Source of the DNA: Blakeslea trispora | Taxonomy: Eukaryota; Mucoromycota; Mucoromycetes; Mucorales; Choanephoraceae | DNA length: 64,000 bases | Assembly: GCA_025331445.1 (NCBI GenBank) | Contig: JAIWNE010000018.1 | Coordinates: 124,001 to 188,000 of the forward strand | Reading direction: 5' to 3' | In this document: piece after piece, positions 33,111 to 45,430 of the stretch | How the letters are laid out: each line of letters opens with the position of its first letter | How positions within the stretch are numbered: position 1 is the stretch's first letter | Notes under the pieces: generated by a model | The model's database searches: none | What the model was told of the DNA's origin: nothing | The model's input: the letters and a program-made list of their open reading frames with translations, nothing else | Program-made: the position numbers and the translations under genes

Positions 33111-36100
33111 ATGGATAAAACACATTTTGAAGAAACAATCAACTCGCTGAATGAGGTCCAGCAACAAGCTGTACGTTCTGAATCCAAACACCTGCAAATC
33201 TTAGCTGGTCCAGGATCAGGCAAAACAAGAGGTAGAAGAATCTCTGCACTTGTTAGTTAATCAGCTCTCACATTACTTCTCTTGTAGTTCTTACAGCACG
33301 TGTAGCATCACTTGTGGTCGAAAAGGGGATCGCCCCAGGACATATTGTTGTTGTTACATTTACAAACAAAGCTGCCAATGAAATGAAGCAACGCTTAGTA
33401 AAGCTAATTGGTATAAAGAATACCGAAAGGCTACTTTTGGGTACTTTTCATACACTTTGTTCCCGCATCCTCAGAAAGTTCGGAAGAGAAGTTGATGTCG
33501 ATCCCTCCTTTACTATTGCTGATGCTCAGACCAGGTGGGTTGCCATTGCCTCTTGATCAGTCCGATTCTCATAACAACTTATTATAGTCAAGACATCATT
33601 ACAGAATTACGCAAAGATCCCAAGTTGCCTATTGATGATTTCGCTCGTACAAAACAAAAAGTTGGTAAATTTTTACTGTGCTTGGAACAACAAATGAGGT
33701 GGTTCTAACAAAACATGTATCTAACTTTGTAAGGTGCTATTTGGGGTCTTATCAGCAAAGCAAAAAGTCAAGGTTATACAGCTGCTAAATACAGAAATGA
33801 ATTCGGAGAGGCATTCAAGACAAAAAATATCTCGATTTTGTTCACAGCATATGAAGAGAGATTGAAGCAGCTCAATCTTGTTGTAAGTAGAGCACCTCAG
33901 AGAATGTGGAATGAAGCTTAGCATTGTTTGCATTAGGATTTCGATAATCTGCTCCTCAAGGGGTGTGAATTGTTTGCAAAGAAGAAGGATGCTTTGAGTG
34001 ATGTAAAAGCAGTTTTAGTAGACGAGGTACAGCACAGCTCTTACATTTGATTGTGGTTACTAACGCATACTAGTATCAAGACACAAACGTTGTACAGTAC
34101 GATTTGATAAAACTGATTATGAGTCAAGTCAATGACAAGATCATCACTATTGTCGGTGGTAAGCACAGCTTAAAAGACAACCATCTGTTTTTTTTTTGCT
34201 GAAAATGATTTGTGTTAGATCCTGATCAATCTATCTTTGGCTGGCGAAGTGCAGAACCCAAGAACTTTAAGAAAATGACGTTCGACTTTAGCAACACTAC
34301 GGCCATTCATATGGAGCAGAACTATCGAAGCACCAGTACCATTCTGGATAGTGCCATGCATGTCATTACTCAAGGTTAGCCTTCTCAACCGGATAGCTCG
34401 GTACAAAGAGGTCTAAATGCATATTTACGTGCTTTTTTTTTTTAGATAGCGGAAGAATCGACAAAGCTTTATATACAAACAATCCAAAGGGTATACCCAT
34501 TGTATTGAATAGACCAAGAAACGAGTCAAGTCAGGCAAAATTTGTAGCAAAAGAAATTGCCAGAGTTATCAAGTACTCCAAAGGCTTGATCAATTATAAG
34601 GATATCGCTATATTGATGAGAATGAACTTTATCTCTCAGCAGTTTGAACAAGTGTTTAGAACTCATAAGATTCCATTTACAATTGTTAGTAACAAACATG
34701 AAAGAATGAGGGAGGGATTATCAACAAAATTATCAACTTACACATGCTGTCTGTAGGTTGGCGGTGATCGCTTCTTTGATCGTGTTGAAATCAAAGACGT
34801 CACTAGTTATCTGCGCTTTGCTTATAATCCTTATGATTATTTGAGCTTTGCTAGAATAGTCAATGTACCCAAGCGAAGCATTGGTGCTGTTACTCTCAAG
34901 AAGCTAGTTGATTTCATTGAAAATGAGAAAGGCAGCATTTTGGATTCTCTTCAGAAGATTGTAGTTGGAAGGGGTGGCTCAATCGTGCCCGTTTCAGTAT
35001 CGAATAAGCTGAGAGGTCTTGTTGATGTATGCTGTCAAACCAGACGTCTGATAGAGGAAAAAGAAGATATACCTACCATCATTCAATATATCGTAGAGAC
35101 TATCAATTACAAAGAATATCTCAAAGAGCATTACTTTCAGGACCATGAATCTCGTTGGAGCAATATAGGTGAACTGATATCAATTGCTAAAGGCAAACCT
35201 AATGAAGAAGAGGATGAGGTGATTGGATCAACACGAGGCGAAGAAGATGACGATCTACCAAAAAACTACTCGGCCACCACAGAGAACGGCGTCACTATAA
35301 TTGAGATGGAAGAGGAACCTGATGATGTTGAAGAAGTCGATGTTACCAAAGCAACAGAGTAAGTTCGAAACTTAAAATACTTACTTTTATACTGTACTCA
35401 AAATAAGCCAATGCGACTTGTAGTGATAACAATTCTCAGTTTGATGTTGAAAACTCTCAGACTACAGATGAACCGCCTATGTATAGTAGCCAGAGTCAAA
35501 GCCAAAGCCAAAGCCAAAGCCAAAGCCAAAGCCAAAGCCAGAGCCAAAGTCAGCATTTTTATGAAGATGAAGGTCTCTTCAGCACAAAGGATCCTGTTGC
35601 AGAATTTCTGGAATATTGTTCACTATGCTCTAACCAAAAAGAACTTGAAGAAGCAGAGGGTGGAGTAAGTCGAGTATTAGTACATGAAATTGTCCATTCG
35701 ATTAACTCTTCATTTCTAGAAAGTTACCATTGCTACTCTTCATTCATCCAAAGGTAATAGTAACAAAAAAAAAGTAGTAATCGATTACTAACAACACAAA
35801 TACATTGTTCTTCTATAGGTCTAGAGTGGCCCTGTGTATTTCTTGTTACCTGTAATGAAGGTGTTATCCCGCACTCTATGACTGACGATCGGAATGAAGA
35901 AGGGTAAGTGGAAGCGACTCTGTTAAGAGATTTTCTCATATTCTTTTCTCTTTCTAACAAATTTCATCAACTAGCCGATTGCTTTATGTTGGCATGACTC
36001 GGTCAAAATGTAAGCAACAAAGGTGATTAAGTTTGATATCAATTAACTTGTTTTTTTTTAGTTTTGTTGTATTGTCTTTCACCTATGGAACGTAATGTTT

Positions 36101-36411
36101 GGGGTCGCATCGAAACTGAATATTTGTCTTCTTATTTGAGAAACTTGGACCGCAGCTTGTACACAACAACCGTTCCTGACTGGGATGATTCCGTTAGAGC
36201 CATGCTTGCTACTACAACCAACAAGCCTATACCTCCTCCTGATAGTGACTTGGATACAACAAAGAAAAAGCAAAAGAAAGCTAAAAATGGAGAAAGTTAT
36301 AGCAATACTATGCGTTTTGAATTCAAACGTAACTGTGATGAATTTGGCGGCTTTATGTCGGCCTCTAAACTGCATGAACAACCTAAAGCCAAACGTCCCA
36401 AAAGCGAATAA
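33111..36411 (+). CDS. UvrD/Srs2-type 3'-5' DNA helicase
   Basis: SF1A helicase of 836 residues from 14 exons: 33111-33231, 33288-33534, 33588-33664, 33734-33882, 33937-34026, 34074-34158, 34219-34374, 34446-34684, 34757-35358, 35424-35664, 35720-35753, 35819-35903, 35975-36009 and 36062-36411. Motifs in order: Q motif LNEVQQQAV, Walker A AGPGSGKT, VVTFTNKAANEM, GTFHTLCSRIL, Walker B VDEYQDT (rebuilt across introns), GDPDQSIFGWR, QNYRST, TLHSSKGLEW and LLYVGMTRSK. Srs2 dismantles Rad51 filaments; bacterial UvrD does repair. An SQ repeat lies before motif V. No PCNA- or Rad51-binding motif was recognised in the tail. Confidence 0.9.
35488..35553 (+). repeat. AGCCAA hexamer tandem repeat coding (Ser-Gln)11
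   Basis: Eleven 6-bp units, mostly AGCCAA, inside exon 10 of the helicase gene, coding eleven SQ dipeptides in a row. Six of the units are identical, suggesting recent replication slippage. Confidence 0.95.
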
Positions 36412-38341
36412 TAGCTAAAGAAATAGAATCTACATTATGAATAGAAAAAAAAATAATAAATGACAAGCCCCATCCCTTTTGGCTGTCTCCAACGCCTTGG
36501 GCAAAACCTCACTCAAGTTATCAAGTTGATTATCGCAAGTCTTTTGTCTTTTTTTTTTGGTACACACGAATAACGTTATAACACGTTGTTGAAGATCTAA
36601 CCACATAAGCCTTACAATACTAATATACGCGTATCAGTAGAGGCTAAAATGATTTTTATCTTCTGGGTACGCATCCTTGTCTGCTTTTATGCATTGGAAC
36701 CTATTTAAGTCATGTTATGGGGCGAAATGAAAGTTATCCAAATATGGTATTGGATTTCTTTATCTGGCACTTGACCTTATCCCCCTTCTTTTTTTTTTGT
36801 CTCGTTTCCAAGCAACGAATAACATAACTTTCTTTAAACATTGTCGTCTAAATATATTTCGAAGGGTCTTTAAGGCTAACCTAACAGGACTAAATGAAAT
36901 TCAATGGTGAATGTGCCATGTTCCTTTTGTTCTAAAGTAATTCGATTAGGACCCTTGATCTACAATATCGGGATCTTCCAACCCAAATCGTGTAACCAGA
37001 ATCCAAAGACGGGATTAATTTCCGACAAAGTGAGAAATGGAGTGTTCATATTTTTAGCAGCGAAAGAAAATCTAACTGTCTTTTCTTAAACAACTAGCTT
37101 CAACCCGAATTGACCTCTCTCTCTCTATTATCTTTTTAGAATCAACACTAGATGGATCGACATCAAGAAAGAGCCAAATATGCTAAAAGCTTCAATTCTG
37201 AATGTTATCAGATAAATTGAAAGAAATCCGAAAAAAAAAATTAGTATTTCACCTCATGTTTTAGAACCTATATCGTCCCACGTTGAATAACAAATAAGCC
37301 TTTAACGTTAAATGGTCAGATGTCACTCTTCATTTTTTTTTCCTGCTTAAAAGTCCCATCCGAAAAAAAAAATGATACAGGTGATCAACCTGCCAGCTAA
37401 ATCAAGTAGCTGGTCTGATATTCGTTTGTAACACATTAAAAGAGAGTTGTTCATTCATTCCATTGGTGTCCTTTGGTTGACGTGAGCGTCGGGTTTTTCA
37501 ATAAGAGACATGCACATGAGTCAATTAAGGATACAATACAGATGAATTTCTTTTTTTTTCTGACTAGAGTAAACAACATAGACTCTATTTGTTGAATGAT
37601 TTTTAAGAAAAAAAAATATTCTTTTGATTGGCTTTTCTTTTTCTTACATGTAAGTGTAAATTCGACTTGCAAAGCAAAAAAAAAAAAAAAGAAAGTTAGG
37701 AAGTGAAGACAGACCTAACTCTATCAGGTATTATGGCCTGACAAAGCGAAAAAGAAAATGTGTTGCCTATACATACCAATACTACGTATAGAAGCTCTAG
37801 TGTTTATCTACAGTTAAATCTCATGTTCTGTGATTGTCATTTCCGATCATGACAGGTACACAAGATCAATTCGTGTTCATAGTACAAGATTCTTTTTTTT
37901 TTTGTATTCATTTCCGTTGGCAGAAGACTCAAAAATCAAAAGAAACAGAATTTCAATTTTTTTTTTTCTTTCAATATCTATTTTCAACCAATAGAAAGAA
38001 AAACACGGCTTAAGAGATATAATTGTCTTTATTTCAGGTTAATTGGGTCGAGATACTTTATATAAATTCAGACATTGACACTATAGTCACGTACATTCAG
38101 AAAAGTGACTTTATTAGGTACATGTTTTGGGGGGATATAGAAAGAGGCAAGCCCAAACACTCTATTTAAGGAGTCAGACTGAGCCCTGAGGATCGACTGA
38201 CCTATTAGGTGTGACAAGCTATTAAAAAAAAAAGAAAAGGCTCTGATTCCTTTCAGAACAAGTATATAAAGTAAAAATATATCTTTCTCTTTGCACTTGA
38301 ATATAGAAAGATTCATTCGACTTTTTTAAAAACACATTACA
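36412..38341. other. Long intergenic region, nothing recognised
   Basis: About 1.9 kb of AT-rich DNA with T tracts. No frame with family resemblance and no RNA gene was identified. Confidence 0.5.
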
Positions 38342-39148
38342 ATGCGAGCTACAGACAACTTTACCGCCACACCTAATGCCGCCTCAAAAGTGATTTGGGG
38401 TTTTATGCTTGAAAACACATTGTTTACTGAATTCGAGGAGCGTAACCATGCCATTATAGAAGCGGCTTATAAGCAGTGCAAGAGAAAGCAAGGCAGTCAC
38501 TACATTCATATTGTGGATGCTAATTTGCCCAAGCCGGGGAAAGCCAAAGTGTATTTTGGGGTAGTTCAGAATCATCTTCGGATGCCTGGTACGCGTTATT
38601 ATGTCAACAGACGAGTGATAAAGGGAAAAGCAGCACCTACATCGCCTGCTTTCTTACCTACACCAACATCAACCAGCTCTACAACTACAGCTTCTTCAAC
38701 ATCTGACACGTGCCTGTCTCAACTTGATCCTCAGTTCATGGCAATGTTCTTGGAAGACCTGAGCCTTTTGTCTCCTAATTATGCATCATCCATATCAGCT
38801 AATTCTTCACAATTGCCACCTGACAGTGGGATGCTGCTTGCTGGCCACTTTGCAGACACTTATTCGATAGAAGGCGAGTCCCATCCTATAGCTAATGAGG
38901 CAAGCTATCCATTTCCTGACTATCCCTATTCTCTCTGTAATATCAATATGCATTTCATTGGCACTGGTCTTTTTACTGACACTCATCCGTCATCTAAATA
39001 CTCGTACGATCCAACACATTGCTCTAATATAAAAGAGGATACAGTCCCATGGTCATCAAATATCATTTCAGATTATTTCACCTATCCTTTTCATAATTCC
39101 ACTACCTTATATAACACAATTCCCAACGAAAGTTTCTCATTTTACTAG
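38342..39148 (+). CDS. WWE-like domain protein
   Basis: Intronless gene of 268 residues. Residues about 17-92 look like a WWE domain: VIWGFMLEN with the first Trp, LFTEFEERNHAIIEAAYKQ, a KVYFGVVQN strand and the closing TRYYVNRRV. WWE domains bind poly- or iso-ADP-ribose, or mediate protein contacts, in ubiquitin and PARP systems. The second half (from about 97) is Ser/Thr/Pro-rich and then aromatic and acidic, with no recognised domain; it may be an activation or interaction region. The WWE call is from pattern only, and the family is rare in fungi outside early lineages. Confidence 0.55.
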   Translation: MRATDNFTATPNAASKVIWGFMLENTLFTEFEERNHAIIEAAYKQCKRKQGSHYIHIVDANLPKPGKAKVYFGVVQNHLRMPGTRYYVNRRVIKGKAAPTSPAFLPTPTSTSSTTTASSTSDTCLSQLDPQFMAMFLEDLSLLSPNYASSISANSSQLPPDSGMLLAGHFADTYSIEGESHPIANEASYPFPDYPYSLCNINMHFIGTGLFTDTHPSSKYSYDPTHCSNIKEDTVPWSSNIISDYFTYPFHNSTTLYNTIPNESFSFY

Positions 39149-40906
39149 CAACTTGTTATAATACATGTATACTTTTAAATCTTATCATTTTGAACTTGTA
39201 TGCCTTTTTTTTTCTTCTTTCGTTTTCCAATAACGCCAAAAAGTATCAAGACATAATATTGCAGTGGTTTATCTTATAAATCCAATATGCATATTAATGA
39301 AGCGTGATCATGAAAACAAAGCTATCACTTGTTTAATGCGACTAGATTCGAACATGTCTTTCAGTCTAACAGAATAAAGAAAGGAAAGGGTACAGGAGAT
39401 ATTTTTGGCGCAATTTTTTTCTCTTCCCCCCATCTTTTTATGAATACAGTTGTGTATATGCTAAGCATTTTTAAAGAGAAAGATTTGACTAATGAAATCG
39501 ATCAAATGTGTGGGTTTTGACTAACTCATCACTAAAGAATAGCGTATAGGCGTGTCTTGAATTCCGAGAATTTGAATCCATTTCAAACATATTAATTTGC
39601 CTTGGAATCTAGATAAAAGAAAAACACCTGGACTTGATTAAGAATGACGCCTCCCATAGGGGTCAAAATAAGTCATAAGTACAAATTCACCCAACAATAC
39701 ACAAAATTTGTATTGCCTTTTTCCTCCCCCAAGTAATGTAGCCCCACTTGCATCATTTAAAGAATGGGGGAGATTACCTCATTAAAGCAATTCAAATGAA
39801 TGTTGACAGCTATTCTACTGCCTTGAATTAGTCATTGTAAAAGCAGGATGGTATAGACTTATGAAGACCAAGTAACAAAAAATGAGGTTCGCACTCAACA
39901 TGAAAAAGAAACTCGCTAATACAATCAAAGTGTATAGCTACTTGAGCAAAGTTTTCAACTAATAAAGAAAACAAATAGACATATGGTAGTCGCACTATTT
40001 AAGGGGTGAGGTTTTTCAAGGATTTTCGGGCTATCCTTAAATAATAACTGCTGTAACAAATTTTGCCCTGGTGAAAGCTGTAAAGTACAATGTAAGATTG
40101 ATTGGGCTTGGTGATTTAATGATGCTCCCTGACAAGAACAGTAAAAAGCATTCCACACAATGAAATAGCACAAGACAGCGTATTTGTTTAAAACAATACA
40201 TTAGAAAAGACAGAAAAGATTTCCAGGAACTTACCAGCACTGTACTTTCAGGGTATTTTGGTAAAATAGCTTTTTAGAGTGTGACAAATAACTTGCAAGT
40301 AGAGAAGACACGTGTTTTGCTTGAGTCGTGTTTTAGTCTTGATGTGATAGATTTAAGGCAACCTGCAGAGGGCTAGTTTAAACACGGTAGAGCAATCAAA
40401 CAAACTTACAAGAACATCATGTTGATTGCCATTTAGGGTGATTGATTTCTCTATAGGCAACCAAGCCTTGTGTCTCAAGAAAGACAGACTTTGACAGATA
40501 TTTGTCAGCATAAAAAAATATTCTTGAGTGACAATGCCCAATATGCTCTATCTTTTTGTAGACTTTTGGCTGAATAGCAAAAAAAAAAAAACGAGAGAAA
40601 CCACACATCAAGTGAAAGGCTTGCTAAAAGAAAGAGTTTCTACCTCACCCAAACTGAGATACTCTAGCTTTAGTCCTTTTCCCTTCCCTTTTTTTTTTTT
40701 TTTTGTGTGTGTGATAGAATGAAGCCCCCTTTTTTCGAAATAAGCTTGAAAGTGAGAATTACGTATTTTCCAAAAGAAGAAATTATTCACCTAAAATAGG
40801 AATAGGCATGACGTACTCTCAGCTATAGTGTTGACTATTTATTTCTTTTTTTTTTTTTTTTTAATGCTCTATTTTTTTTTAAGAGTAAAAAATCGAATAC
40901 AACAAA
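39149..40906. other. Long intergenic region, nothing recognised
   Basis: AT-rich DNA with T runs near 40690 and 40845. Frames of 60-72 codons on both strands lack family resemblance. Confidence 0.5.
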
Positions 40907-41860
40907 ATGAACAATATCGCATCAAGAACCACTGCCGAGCAAATTGTCAAATTCTACAAGACTGATCTTACAGGTAAAGTGGCTATTGTCACTGGTTCCA
41001 ATTCTGGCACAGGCCTAGAGACAGCCCGAGTCCTCTCGATGGTTGGTGCAAAGGTAATCATACCATGCCGTACAATAGAGAAATCAAACGGAGCCATCAA
41101 ACACATCAAGAAAACAGTACCTGAGGCTGACTTGGTGCCTATGCAACTTGATCTAAGTGATCTTTTGTCCATCAAGAAATTTGCTACTGACTTCTTGGCT
41201 CTTGACATCCCACTTCACCTGCTTATCAACAATGCTGGTATCATGGCATGTCCTAAAGCATTTACAAAAGATGGCTTTGAATCACAATTTGGCGTCAATC
41301 ATCTCGGTCATTTCTACCTTACTAATTTACTCCTAGACAAGCTCAAGGCCAGCACACCTTCTCGCATCATCAACCTCACTTCTTCTGGCAGTTACTTTTT
41401 CGAGAACGAAAAGGGCATTGATTTCGATAACCTGTATGGAGAGCAGCACTATAGTCCCTTCCTTGTTTACGGACAGTCCAAGCTAGCCAATATTCTTCAT
41501 GCTAAAGAACTTCAGCGCCGATTTGATGAAGAAAGAGTTGATGTGGTTGTCACAAGTGTTCATCCTGGTGCTGTCTCAACTAATCTTGGTCGCAGTCTTG
41601 GTTTGAGTGCTGCATTCGATATGGCATGGAATGTCAAGAAAGAAATGTGCTTTTTCACTGATATCATTCATTATAAGCAAGTTGATGAAGGTGCTTCAAC
41701 CACTGTCTATTGTGCTGTCTCGCCTGATGTTGTCAAGGGTGAATTCTATGCAGACAATACTATTGAAACAAAATTACGTAGTCATCATATAGATAACAAA
41801 GCACTTGCTGAAAAGCTTTGGAAAGTATCTGAAGAAATGATTGCAAGTAAAATAAATTAA
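40907..41860 (+). CDS. Short-chain dehydrogenase/reductase, retinol dehydrogenase-like
   Basis: NAD(P)-dependent oxidoreductase of 317 residues without introns. Seen: the cofactor loop TGSNSGTG (the usual last Ile is Thr), NNAG, the catalytic Ser in NLTSSGS, the YxxxK pair in YGQSKLAN, and HPGAVSTNLG. Arg after the second strand (PCRTIEK) favours NADP. The arrangement DLTGKVAIVTG with a C-terminal helix matches RDH/WWOX-type SDRs of fungi. Substrate unknown. Confidence 0.88.
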   Translation: MNNIASRTTAEQIVKFYKTDLTGKVAIVTGSNSGTGLETARVLSMVGAKVIIPCRTIEKSNGAIKHIKKTVPEADLVPMQLDLSDLLSIKKFATDFLALDIPLHLLINNAGIMACPKAFTKDGFESQFGVNHLGHFYLTNLLLDKLKASTPSRIINLTSSGSYFFENEKGIDFDNLYGEQHYSPFLVYGQSKLANILHAKELQRRFDEERVDVVVTSVHPGAVSTNLGRSLGLSAAFDMAWNVKKEMCFFTDIIHYKQVDEGASTTVYCAVSPDVVKGEFYADNTIETKLRSHHIDNKALAEKLWKVSEEMIASKIN

Positions 41861-42611
41861 ATTACACATTTGCAGTGATAAAAAAGAGAGTTGGTAAAGA
41901 AAGATACACCCCCTTTTTATGACAACAATGAAAGAAATGATCGCCAAAAGATAGATTCCATGGAATGCTGCTCTTATTCACCCAGAAACCGGGTTGATAG
42001 CCATCGATTGAGATAAAACAGCCAATAAGATTGATTCAATAGTCTATAGTGTATTTAAGCTTTCATCGAGTTAACTTCCTTTTCGTTTTATCACACTGAA
42101 ACCAATGATGACGTCTGACTGAATGAAAGCTGAAATTCTCTCTAGCAACTCATCTGTATATACTTTGTTCTCTTTTTTGTTTTTATTATTTGCTTACTCA
42201 TTTATTATTTTCTTTCTATTGTTTTCACTTGATTGTTTCATCCATATCTGGTTCGTTTTGCGAAATCAACAGGTGGAAAATAGGCAGTATGGTACCATGA
42301 GGGTACTTATTTTCCTAATTTAGTCTAGTACGCTTGTTACTCTGAAATAAACAAACAAACACTCTCTCTCACTTTTCTTTGAAGAATAACTATAAAATAG
42401 CCATAAATCCAGACTTGTCTATTTTCTCAATAGATATCGTTTTATCTAATAAAGGAATGAGTGTGTACGATCTGAGAAAAATTCTGTTTTTTGTTTCATC
42501 TTTTTTTAAAAAAAAAAAAAAAATGTCATAAAAAAAAAATTGAACTTTCTGACTTTGAAAACGCATCATTATCTAGAGTTTTTCTTTCTCTTCCTCTTTT
42601 TCTAGCTTTTC

Positions 42612-42643
<32 letters not shown>

Positions 42644-42690
42644 GGAAATTAACGATAGATTTGAAAGCTTAAGCCTAAAAAAAAAAAAGC
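41861..42690. other. Intergenic, promoter of the antiporter gene
   Basis: Contains a CCAAT box (near 42022) and a TATA-like stretch (about 42045), but no convincing coding frame after them. There is a run of about 29 T ending at 42639. Confidence 0.45.
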
Positions 42691-45430
42691 ATGAGTGCAT
42701 TGCATATTTATCCGGGAGAATTCTCGACATTTACGATTGCTATAGCAATTCTAAGTGGCTTTATTTTGTTCTTTGGCTATGTTTCCATGTTCATCAAAGA
42801 AAGATGTTTCCTTTCCGAAGCTTGTAAAGTTCAACTATTTTGCTCTATTTTTTTTTCTTAACCCAGAACCTATCTCCTTTTGTTAGTTGTTGCACTGATT
42901 GTAGGCATTATTGCTGGTCCGTTAGTAGCGAATGGATTTAACCCTCACAGTTGGGATGACACAGATGAAATCACAAAAGAGTTGACAAGATGTATTTTGG
43001 CTATTCAAGTAAGAAAAAGAAAAAGAAATTTACTTTTTTTTTTTGGTTCTGACAATGATGATTTTTAGGTAATGGCTGTAGGCATTGAACTTCCAAAGTA
43101 AGCTTTTAAAATTGAATCCATACAAATCACTCTAATTTTTTTTTTTTTTATAAAGGCATTATATGAAAAAGGAATGGCTTACCATGTTTATGCTATTGAT
43201 CCCTATCATGGTGTTTATGTGGTTAGTGAGTGGGTTGTTTATCTGGTGGTTAGTACCACCAATTAACTATGTATGTTTATTTCCTCTAAATCAATATGCA
43301 GACAAACCATTGATCATTTTTTTTTCTCTCCTTAAAAAATAGCTTCATGCTCTTGTCATTGCTGCCTGTGTTTGTCCTACTGATCCAGTGCGTAATTTGA
43401 AAAACAGTAAAAAAAAAACAATCAAACTAAAATATTGCTAATAGATCTTGGCCAACTCTGTAGTAAAAGGCCGGTTCGCCGAGAAACATGTGCCAGCTCA
43501 TATTCGAAATGCATTGTCTGCAGAAAGGTAAAAAAAAAAAAAAATAACAGCCCTGAATGTTTAATCCCCATCTGACTCAACTCATAAAATCTTTAGTGGA
43601 GCCAATGATGGTATGGGTTTTCCCTTTCTCTTTTTAGCTCTCTTTTTAATTAGTGAGCCTAATGTGGGAACGGCTATTGGAAAGTGGATCTACCTTACAC
43701 TTTTGTTTCAAATTGTACTTTCTTGTATTATTGGTCTAGTTGTGGGTTATGTTGCCAGAAAGATTTTACAATGGTCCGAGAAAAAGTAAGTTTTTGAATT
43801 TCTTTGTTGTTGTTATTTGTTGACTGATTACTCTGTTTTACAGTCATCTGATTGATAAACCATCTTTCTTGTGTTTTGCTATTGCATTAGCTGTAAGTCT
43901 AAGATTGAAAAACAACTTGTATGAATTCTAATGAGTTTTCTTTAAAAAAGTTGTTCTTGATGAGCATGACTGGTTTCTCTGGAAGTGATGATTTATTAGC
44001 CTGTTTTGTTGCTGGTAATGCCTTTTCATGGGATGACTGGTTTAGACAAGAGACTGAAGAAGCTCATTTCCAAGAAGTCATTGATATGATGTTGAACTTG
44101 GCTGTATTTATTTATATTGGTGCCATCATTGTAACTATAGAAACCATTTATTATTTGGGACTTTGTCTAATTTATTGATTTATAGCCTTGGTCTGATTTT
44201 GGTAATGCCGAATTAGGTTTGACACCTTGGCGACTTGTGGTGATTGCCATTTTGATCCTTGTATTCAGAAGATTGCCTGTCATGGTATTGCTGAAACCAG
44301 TCATGCCTGCTCTCAAGACTTACCGTGAAGCTGTCTTTAGTGGCTGGTTTGGTCCTATGGGCGTTGGTGCTGTCTTTTTGGCCATGGTTGCCAAGGAAGA
44401 AATGAACGAGATATATGCTGAAGAAGCAGAAAAGCCAATTACCATTGAACTCATCAGTCCAGTGGTTCTGTTTATCGTGCTTTCATCTACACTGGTACAT
44501 GGTACAACCATCCCACTCTTCAAGATTGGTAAACGTATTCGTACACGTACTCTGTCTATTGCCAGTACAGGCAGTGGACAAATCCGTCGTCTACCTAAGC
44601 TTCAATTTGGCCAGACAGTCAATTTGCGCAAATCAGAAGATGAACGTAACCAACCAGAATATTCAGAAGCCATGGCTCAGTTAAAGCGTAATACTCTGGC
44701 CAACACGATTCACAATGATCCCTTTCAGCAAGATGATGCAAGTGTGCGTGGTCAAACTGCCGCCAATTCAACACCGACCTATACAATTCAGATGCATGAT
44801 GACGATGATGATGACGGTCTGAAAGAAGAAGACTTTTTGCCTGACGAATCAGAAGAGACTGCCTATGAAGAACAAAAGAATAAAAATCTTGCGCTACCTT
44901 CTACTGGTAATGAATCTCAAAGTATTCGATTTCTGGAGCCCATGAAGCCCCGGTCTGGTCAACAGAGTAATCTGAATCTAGAGAAAAATGAAGCGAGTGT
45001 CTCTAGCTTTAGAAGTTGGATGAATCGAAACAAGAACAGTGAAGAAGCAAACACGACTGAAGAACAGAATAACGGTGGTGGTCTTCGTAACCTGTTCCGT
45101 CGTAATGCTAAGGAATCGCCTGAAGATACATCTGAAGAAAGCATCAACCATCGAACACACGATACACTTAGAAGGATCTTTAGCCATCTGCCTCCCTGGT
45201 CTAATGGTGAACATCATCGTCCTGTTGAAGAAGTCATCCATCTCGGTTCAAGCAAGCTAAGCCCACGTATTGAAGTTTGGGATGAACCTAATCACGTGAT
45301 TGTGGAAGACAAGCGGGATGCCTCCTCACAGATTGTGATCGATCAAACAGAACCTGATTGGGAGGAATCGGTCAAGAAAGCTATTAGAGACCTTCAAAAC
45401 AAGATCAGCCATGAACAAACGGTATCTTGA
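42691..45430 (+). CDS. NHA1: Na+(K+)/H+ antiporter, Nha1-like
   Basis: Plasma-membrane alkali cation/proton exchanger of 729 residues from ten exons: 42691-42823, 42887-43008, 43069-43097, 43156-43270, 43343-43387, 43445-43527, 43597-43785, 43844-43892, 43951-44130 and 44186-45430. Residues 1-about 430 hold a dozen membrane segments. Motifs: LIVGIIAGPL, ACVCPTDPILANSVVKGRFAEKHVP and SGANDGMGFPFL with the ion-binding Asp pair region, and GWFGPMGVGAVF. The last exon codes a cytosolic tail of about 300 residues, acidic (DDDDDDG) with phosphorylatable stretches, as in fungal Nha1. Donors include GTGCGT after exon 5. Confidence 0.9.

Noticed and set aside
42100..42140. Box C-like ATGATGA with CTGA downstream, as in a C/D snoRNA
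   Set aside because: The boxes are only about 26 nt apart and no terminal stem is seen; too short for a C/D snoRNA.
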